Shown here one piece after another: positions 59,237 through 64,000 of a stretch of DNA of 64,000 bases. The position numbers and the translations under genes are program-made. Below the pieces are notes generated by a model, which was not told where the DNA came from, did no database searches, and saw only the letters and a list, made by a program, of their open reading frames with translations. How positions within the stretch are numbered: the first letter of the stretch is position 1; the number at the start of each line of letters is the position of its first letter. The DNA is from Saprospiraceae bacterium. GTDB lineage: Bacteria; Bacteroidota; Bacteroidia; Chitinophagales; Saprospiraceae. The stretch covers positions 36,909-100,908 of the forward strand of contig JAIXOO010000232.1 of assembly GCA_027486765.1 (NCBI GenBank), given 5' to 3'.

Positions 59237-60817
59237 ATGAGCACCTTTCCCAGCATCTTCAACGACGTCATTGGCCCGGTCATGCGTGGACCTTCCAGTT
59301 CGCATTGCGCGGCCTCCTTGCGGATTGCCCGCCTGTGCCGCGACCTGATGGATGAAAACATCCAGGACATCTTCATCGAATTTGACCCGAATGGCTCACT
59401 GGCCACTACCCACAAAAGCCAGGGTTCGGACATGGGGTTGTTTGGTGGTTTTCTGGGTTGGGAGGCCTATGATGAGCGCCTTCCCGAATCCGAAAAATAC
59501 CTGGAGGCCGCTGGCATCAAAGTCAGCATCAACATCTGTGACATCAACGCCGATCACCCCAATACCTACAAAATCACCCTGAGCAATGCCCGGGAAATTC
59601 GCAGGCTCACCGCCATTTCTACGGGTGGCGGCATGATTGAAGTGATCAACATCGACGGCGTGGGGGTTTCCATGGCGGGGGATTATTTTGAGACCTTGAT
59701 TTATTGCACGAAGCCAGACCAGATCATCCCTTATCTCCAGGCATCCATTCCCTACGACGAGATCCAATTTCGGCATGGTGAGGAATACAGTTTCATTCAA
59801 GTCAAAGCGCAAAGTTTCCCAGACGCCATCATTTGCCAGGAACTACTCAGCATGGAAGGCGTGGCTTTCCTCAAATACCTCAAACCCGTATTGCCCGTAA
59901 TGGCGCGCCAAAACCTGCAAGTGCCTTTCATCACCTGCGCGGAGATGCTGGAGTACAACACAGACAAAAACAAAGCGCTCTGGGAATTGGCCGTAGACTA
60001 TGAAAGTGCCCGTGGCAATATTTCTGCCCAAGTCGTTTTTGAAAAAATGCGCAGCATCATCCGCATCATGGGCAATGCCATTGAATTGGGCTTAAAAGGC
60101 ACCCACTACGCCGACCGGATTTTGGGCAGCCAATCACTGCAATTCAAAGCCCAATTAGACGCCGAAAAACTGATCGGTGGCGATGCCAACAACCGCATCA
60201 TCCTTTACGTTTCGGCCATGATGGAAGTCAAAAGTTCGATGGGTGTGATTGTGGCAGCACCCACAGCTGGGTCTTGTGGCGCTCTGCCGGGAGCATTGTT
60301 TGGAACCGCTCATTCCCTGGGTTTGCCCGAAGACGAAATCGTCAAAGCCATGCTGGCTGCCGGGCTCATTGGGGTCTTCATTGCGGCGCACGCTACTTTT
60401 GCAGCTGAGGTAGGTGGCTGTATGGCCGAAACTGGATCGGGTGGTGGCATGGCCGCTGCCGCATTGGTAGGCATGAAAGGCGGTACTCTGGAACAAGCGT
60501 TGGCTGCGGCCTCCATGGCCCTGCAAAACTCCTTAGGCATCATTTGTGATCCCATTGGAAACCGAGTGGAAGCGCCTTGCTTGGGTCGCAACGTGATGGC
60601 GGCCAGCAACGCAATGTCTAGCGCCAACATGGCCTTGTCCAATTACCTGCAATTGATCCCGCTGGATGAGGTGATCGAAACGATGAAGGCGGTTGGGGAT
60701 CAAATTCACCATACGTTGCGCTGTACCAATTTGGGAGGGCTTTCGGTCACCAAGTCGGCTAAGCGGATTGAGGCGATGTTGGAGGAAGGGGTGAGTGTAG
60801 TGTATAAAAGTTGCTAG
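59237..60817 (+). CDS. sdaA: L-serine ammonia-lyase (iron-sulfur type), single chain
   Basis: A 526-residue protein with both parts of bacterial L-serine dehydratase in one chain. The beta domain starts SIFNDVIGPVMRGPSSSHCA and includes LATTHKSQGSDMGLFGG. The alpha domain has GVIVAAPTAGSCGALPGALF, the GGCMAETGSGGGMAAAALV segment and CDPIGNRVEAPCLGRN, containing the cysteines that bind the [4Fe-4S] cluster. It deaminates L-serine to pyruvate and ammonia. The order beta then alpha matches the fused type. It is monocistronic, followed by LIR-13 before a convergent hydrolase gene. Function is confident; the symbol is by analogy. Confidence 0.93.
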   Translation: MSTFPSIFNDVIGPVMRGPSSSHCAASLRIARLCRDLMDENIQDIFIEFDPNGSLATTHKSQGSDMGLFGGFLGWEAYDERLPESEKYLEAAGIKVSINICDINADHPNTYKITLSNAREIRRLTAISTGGGMIEVINIDGVGVSMAGDYFETLIYCTKPDQIIPYLQASIPYDEIQFRHGEEYSFIQVKAQSFPDAIICQELLSMEGVAFLKYLKPVLPVMARQNLQVPFITCAEMLEYNTDKNKALWELAVDYESARGNISAQVVFEKMRSIIRIMGNAIELGLKGTHYADRILGSQSLQFKAQLDAEKLIGGDANNRIILYVSAMMEVKSSMGVIVAAPTAGSCGALPGALFGTAHSLGLPEDEIVKAMLAAGLIGVFIAAHATFAAEVGGCMAETGSGGGMAAAALVGMKGGTLEQALAAASMALQNSLGIICDPIGNRVEAPCLGRNVMAASNAMSSANMALSNYLQLIPLDEVIETMKAVGDQIHHTLRCTNLGGLSVTKSAKRIEAMLEEGVSVVYKSC

Positions 60818-60844
60818 TTGGAAATACAGAGAACGTATAATTTC

Positions 60845-60960
60845 CTTAGGTGATTCCTTGAGTGCCTTAGGTTTCTTAGGTGGTGAAATTATGCCTCGCT
60901 CCGCAAGGCTCTTCTTTTTTACCACCTAAGAAACCTAAGGCACTCAAGGAATCACCTAAG
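60845..60960. repeat. LIR-13: perfect 40-bp inverted repeat, homologue of LIR-3
   Basis: The left arm 60845-60884 and right arm 60921-60960 are perfect complements over 40 bp (CTTAGGTGATTCCTTGAGTG... and its reverse complement). The 36-nt loop holds a small hairpin, GCCTCGC-TCC-GCAAGGC, and a pyrimidine tail. LIR-3 has the same left arm (38/40) and a differently sequenced but still paired apical hairpin. Both lie between convergent genes. Confidence 0.95.
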
Positions 60961-61051
60961 CAATCACCAAGGTTCAATTGAAGTTTGTACTTAAAAATAG
61001 TTCGCTCGATGTTCTGTAAAATTCTCGATGACTCCTGTTGGGGCAGCTACC

Positions 61052-62932
61052 CTATTTCAACACCGGCAAAACAATCTTCGACGCATACAAACTATTGTGG
61101 AAAATCTTCACATTGCTCTTGATAAAATCCTGCTCGTTGCATTGGTAAATATTGATGAACTGCTGCGGGTTACGATCCACGAGTGGAAACCAACTGCTTT
61201 GCACCTGTACCATAATCCGGTGGCCTTTTTTGAAGGTATGCGCAAGGGCTGGCAATTCAAATTTTACCTGTTCGACTTTATTGGGCACAAAAGCGCTTGG
61301 CGTTTCTAAACTCTTCCGATACCGCCCCCGGAACACTTCTCCTCTGACCAACATTTGATACCCACCCATCGGATAGATTGGAGCCGCATCCGCTTCCGCA
61401 TAAATATTCACAGCATTGTAGCCCATGTCATCGGGGAATACGTCGATTATTTTGACCACAAAATCGGCATCCGTGGTGGAAATGCTGGTCATTAGGTCAG
61501 CCACAACATTGCCCGCAATGGTCACATCCTCGGTCAAATTGTCGGTTTGAAAAACCAAAACATCCGGCCTTCTGGCCGCAAAACGCTGATCATCGCTCAT
61601 GTAAGTTCTGCTGCGGTTGAAATGTACGTCCTCGGTGTAGGGCACGGGTTTGGCGGGGTCACTGAGGTAGGTAGCGAAACCTTGGGCGGCAGTAGGTTTG
61701 GTCCAGCCCAGTTTTCCATTGGCCTGCAAGTACATGGCTTTATCCTCTTTCCCGGCAGGTGGCCATTGGTTGAAGGTCTTCCATTCATTGGCCCCGCTGA
61801 TGAATACACTGGCTTCTGCAATTTTTGACACATCACCCTTGCCCTTAAGGAAATAATTGAAGAAGGGAATTTCGATGTTTTGCTGATACCAGGTAGCGGT
61901 ATTGCTGCCAAACTGCACATTGCCCAAATGGGTGCCGTCGTTGCTGGCCCATTGCCCGTGGTACCAGGGGCCTTCCACAATTTTATTGAAGGCCTTGCCC
62001 GGGTTGTTTTGCTCCGCCGCCAGGTAGGCATTCCAGGCACCCCAGCAGTCCTCCGCATCGAACAAACCTCCCACCCAGAGCATGGCGGGTTGCAGGTTTT
62101 TGGTGGCATTGCGGGCATCCCGGGCTTTCCACCAGGCATCGTAATTGGGGTGTACCATCAACTCTTTCCAAAAGGCAATGCTGTCGCCCATGTATTTCGT
62201 AAGACCTTTCAAACTGCCTGCTTCCAGGTGAAATTTGTAATTGTCGTGGCTGCTGTAGTTGAACTCTTTGGGCCCAACCGTAGTCGGCTTGGGTCGAGGC
62301 TGGCCAAAACCTGAGTAAAAGCCAAAGGCATCCAGTTGAAAAAAAGCGCCATTGTGGTGAAAGTCGTCACCAATGAACCAGTTGGTAACCGGGGCCTGTG
62401 GGCTCACTGCCTTTAGGGCCGGATGGTTGCTGGCGGCCGCCATGGTGGAGTAAAAACCAGGATAAGAAATGCCGAAAACGCCTACGTTGCCGTTGTTGTC
62501 GGGCAGGTTTTTCAGCAGCCAATCGATGGCATCGTAAGAATCACTTGCCTCATCGATTTCCATTCCTTTTTTGTTGGGGTTAAACGGGCGGATGTTCACG
62601 TATTCCCCCTCACTCATCCAGCGGCCGCGTACATCCTGAGTTACCATGATGTAGCCTTCCCGGAAGTAGTTTTTGAGGTAGCCATTCCAAACCGGGGAAA
62701 AAGCCGTTTCCCCATAAGGCGCACAGGAATAAGGCGTTCGGCTCAACAAGATTGGATGTTTTTCGCTCTTGTCTTTGGGCATGTAGATGGAGGTAAACAA
62801 CTTTATGCCGTCCCGCATCGGAATCGACACTTCTTTTTTCGTGTAGTTGTTGACAATCCAGATCGAGTCGGCGTTTTGGCCGATGGCTTGACAGGAAATG
62901 GCAAGGAGGAAGAAGAGGCAAATATTTCTCAT
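61052..62932 (-). CDS. CocE/NonD family hydrolase (X-Pro dipeptidyl-peptidase-like)
   Basis: The start at 62932 (MRNICLFFLLAISCQAIG) gives a signal peptide and a 626-residue protein; 62965 would place it behind eleven extra residues. The alpha/beta hydrolase has KEVSIPMRDGIKLFTSIYMP, DVRGRWMSEGEY, and nucleophile elbow GVFGISYPGFYS. The aspartate in GGLFDAEDCWG and the histidine in EGPWYHGQWA complete the triad. The C-terminal jelly-roll domain has VKIIDVFPDDMGYN and LPALAHTFKKGHRIMVQVQS. It is probably a secreted peptidase or esterase/acylase. It is followed by LIR-13 and preceded by TauE/SafE on the same strand. Confidence 0.9.
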   Translation of the reverse strand: MRNICLFFLLAISCQAIGQNADSIWIVNNYTKKEVSIPMRDGIKLFTSIYMPKDKSEKHPILLSRTPYSCAPYGETAFSPVWNGYLKNYFREGYIMVTQDVRGRWMSEGEYVNIRPFNPNKKGMEIDEASDSYDAIDWLLKNLPDNNGNVGVFGISYPGFYSTMAAASNHPALKAVSPQAPVTNWFIGDDFHHNGAFFQLDAFGFYSGFGQPRPKPTTVGPKEFNYSSHDNYKFHLEAGSLKGLTKYMGDSIAFWKELMVHPNYDAWWKARDARNATKNLQPAMLWVGGLFDAEDCWGAWNAYLAAEQNNPGKAFNKIVEGPWYHGQWASNDGTHLGNVQFGSNTATWYQQNIEIPFFNYFLKGKGDVSKIAEASVFISGANEWKTFNQWPPAGKEDKAMYLQANGKLGWTKPTAAQGFATYLSDPAKPVPYTEDVHFNRSRTYMSDDQRFAARRPDVLVFQTDNLTEDVTIAGNVVADLMTSISTTDADFVVKIIDVFPDDMGYNAVNIYAEADAAPIYPMGGYQMLVRGEVFRGRYRKSLETPSAFVPNKVEQVKFELPALAHTFKKGHRIMVQVQSSWFPLVDRNPQQFINIYQCNEQDFIKSNVKIFHNSLYASKIVLPVLK

Positions 62933-62984
62933 GGTTCGAATTTTGTTTAATAAAAATACACTCAATTTTAGGGAGTTGTAGCGC

Positions 62985-63845
62985 TTACTCCAATTTTTGG
63001 TAACCCGCCCGCAACATCACCCCCGCAGTATACAAAATCACCACAATCACCACCCAACGCAAGGTGTCTAGTGGTAGTGATTTGACAACAAAAGCGGCGA
63101 TGAGTACCGCAAAGATACCGGGTATAGCCATGCCCACCGCAGCCTTGCGGTTGTAGGCACCCTCGCGGATGAAACGAATGGAAGCAGGTGGCATCAAAAA
63201 CGCACAAGAGCCCATCATGATCGGGAAAGCCACCTGAGGCGACATGCCCAGGGCAAAAACCAGGGCCATGCAGGGTGCGTACAATCCAATACCCACCGTC
63301 ATCAAAGCCCCCAAAATGAAGTTGACCACTACGCCAATGATCAATTTGCTGCCATTTAAACCAATAGCAGTACCTCCACCCTGGATCCAATCCATGTTGC
63401 GGGCCAACATAAAACCGGCAGTCACCAACAGCGCAAAGCCCATGATGCGCCGGATCGTTTTTTCCGGCAGTTTAGCCACCACGCCTACCCCTAGTATCGC
63501 ACCTGCCGCGGCGGAAGCCAGCATCAGCACGAGGGTCAATGGTTCCACCTCAATCACGGTAATAAAAATCAGGGCCTGAATCAAAACCGGAATGGTATTG
63601 GCCACATTCATGGTGCCGGGGATGAGGCGGTCTTCGGTTTGTTTCGTAAACTTCAGTAAGGCCGTTTGAGGGGCAAAAGCGCCAATGCCCAAAACGTCAA
63701 AAAAATTGACCACAGACCCGATCAAGCCCGTTTTGAGCCAACTGCTGTCTTCGAGTTCATTTTTGTGTTTATTGACATCATTGATGAAAACGATGCTGTA
63801 GGCTATGGTTAGAACAGCGAGGGAAATCCAGATAAGTGTAATCAT
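62985..63845 (-). CDS. TauE/SafE-type sulfite exporter family protein
   Basis: A 286-residue membrane protein with about eight helices. The family pattern is visible in VVNFFDVLGIGAFAPQTALLKF near the start, VLMLASAAAGAILGVGVVAKL, and NFILGALMTVGIGLYAPCM. TauE/SafE proteins move sulfite, sulfoacetate or related organosulfonates, but many are unassigned. Its start codon overlaps the stop codon of the truncated upstream gene (ATGA), so the pair forms an operon. The substrate cannot be inferred. Confidence 0.87.
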   Translation of the reverse strand: MITLIWISLAVLTIAYSIVFINDVNKHKNELEDSSWLKTGLIGSVVNFFDVLGIGAFAPQTALLKFTKQTEDRLIPGTMNVANTIPVLIQALIFITVIEVEPLTLVLMLASAAAGAILGVGVVAKLPEKTIRRIMGFALLVTAGFMLARNMDWIQGGGTAIGLNGSKLIIGVVVNFILGALMTVGIGLYAPCMALVFALGMSPQVAFPIMMGSCAFLMPPASIRFIREGAYNRKAAVGMAIPGIFAVLIAAFVVKSLPLDTLRWVVIVVILYTAGVMLRAGYQKLE

Positions 63846-64000
63846 TTTTTGTTAGTGCTTAAAGGTTTGAATTCTTCAAAATCCCAACTTGCCAGCAATA
63901 CGGTTTGAGGATCGAGCAACACTTTTTCCGGTTTGGCATCTGCGGGAATGCTGATTTCGATATTGCGAGATGAAATTGGATGAGTCGAAAGACTGGGCAA
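63842..64000 (-). CDS. Truncated gene, C-terminus only (M1-peptidase-like?)
   Basis: The minus strand is open from the window edge to a TGA at 63842-63844 that overlaps the TauE/SafE start. It encodes 52 residues ending EEFKPLSTNKK. The segment IEISIPADAKPEKVLLDPQT followed by VLLASWDFEEF resembles the last strand of M1-family metallopeptidases, but only 52 residues are visible, so this is a weak guess. Overlapping stop and start codons indicate co-transcription with the transporter. Confidence 0.5.
   Translation of the reverse strand: MPSLSTHPISSRNIEISIPADAKPEKVLLDPQTVLLASWDFEEFKPLSTNKK

Overview
The window reads as chromosome of a Bacteroidota bacterium, most likely of the Saprospiria (Lewinella/Haliscomenobacter-like). 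This is inferred from gene content: two CarboxypepD_reg/TonB-dependent receptors, one paired with a DUF4249 lipoprotein, a type IX secretion (T9SS) C-terminal sorting domain, many lipoproteins and secreted peptidases, and starts without Shine-Dalgarno sequences. No rRNA, phage, insertion sequence, CRISPR array or plasmid gene was seen. One tRNA-Ser(GGA) is present.

Layout. 0-9.5 kb: a truncated small gene, tRNA-Ser, a TatD-family hydrolase, DoxX, a zincin-like lipoprotein, a gluconate 2-dehydrogenase subunit 3/GMC oxidoreductase pair, a secreted nucleoside hydrolase, an S9 peptidase and a VOC protein. 9.7-15.4 kb: a large CheB-CheR-PAS-histidine kinase-REC fusion, a small lipoprotein and a DUF3667 membrane protein. 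15.7-24.3 kb: a TonB receptor with its DUF4249 partner, a secreted M1 peptidase, Dabb, DUF2853, DUF1295 and a small lipoprotein. 24.3-31.6 kb: PA14-OmpA lipoprotein, membrane protein, T9SS cargo, second TonB receptor, and a membrane protein/histidine kinase/NarL-type regulator operon. 31.6-39.9 kb: poorly characterised genes with a PnuC-like transporter beside a YjjG-like nucleotidase, AHSA1 and YdeI proteins. 40-47 kb: an apparent sugar-oxidation/catabolism block (ThuA-propeller-CARDB-azurin protein, Gfo/Idh/MocA dehydrogenase, sugar isomerase) divergent from an AraC regulator. 47-53 kb: a single-chain formyltransferase/half-condensation/adenylation/carrier/thioesterase NRPS followed by a secreted alpha/beta hydrolase. 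53-64 kb: a TPR-PAS hybrid kinase, an ABC permease, L-serine ammonia-lyase, a CocE/NonD hydrolase, TauE/SafE and a truncated gene.

The most unusual signal is not a gene. At least eleven intergenic spaces carry long imperfect inverted repeats (about 75-165 bp; called LIR here). Their arms look built from degenerate tandem units of about 7-11 nt, and they occur roughly every 5-6 kb. Most differ in sequence but share architecture. LIR-3 and LIR-13 are clear homologues: LIR-13 has a perfect 40-bp stem, and the small apical hairpin differs between the two copies while staying paired. LIR-1 and LIR-9 share a core, and LIR-11 and LIR-12 share arm ends. Several touch or supply stop codons, and several lie between co-directional, probably co-transcribed genes. 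The second notable object is the unusual NRPS. All homology calls are by eye from protein sequence; no database search was possible.
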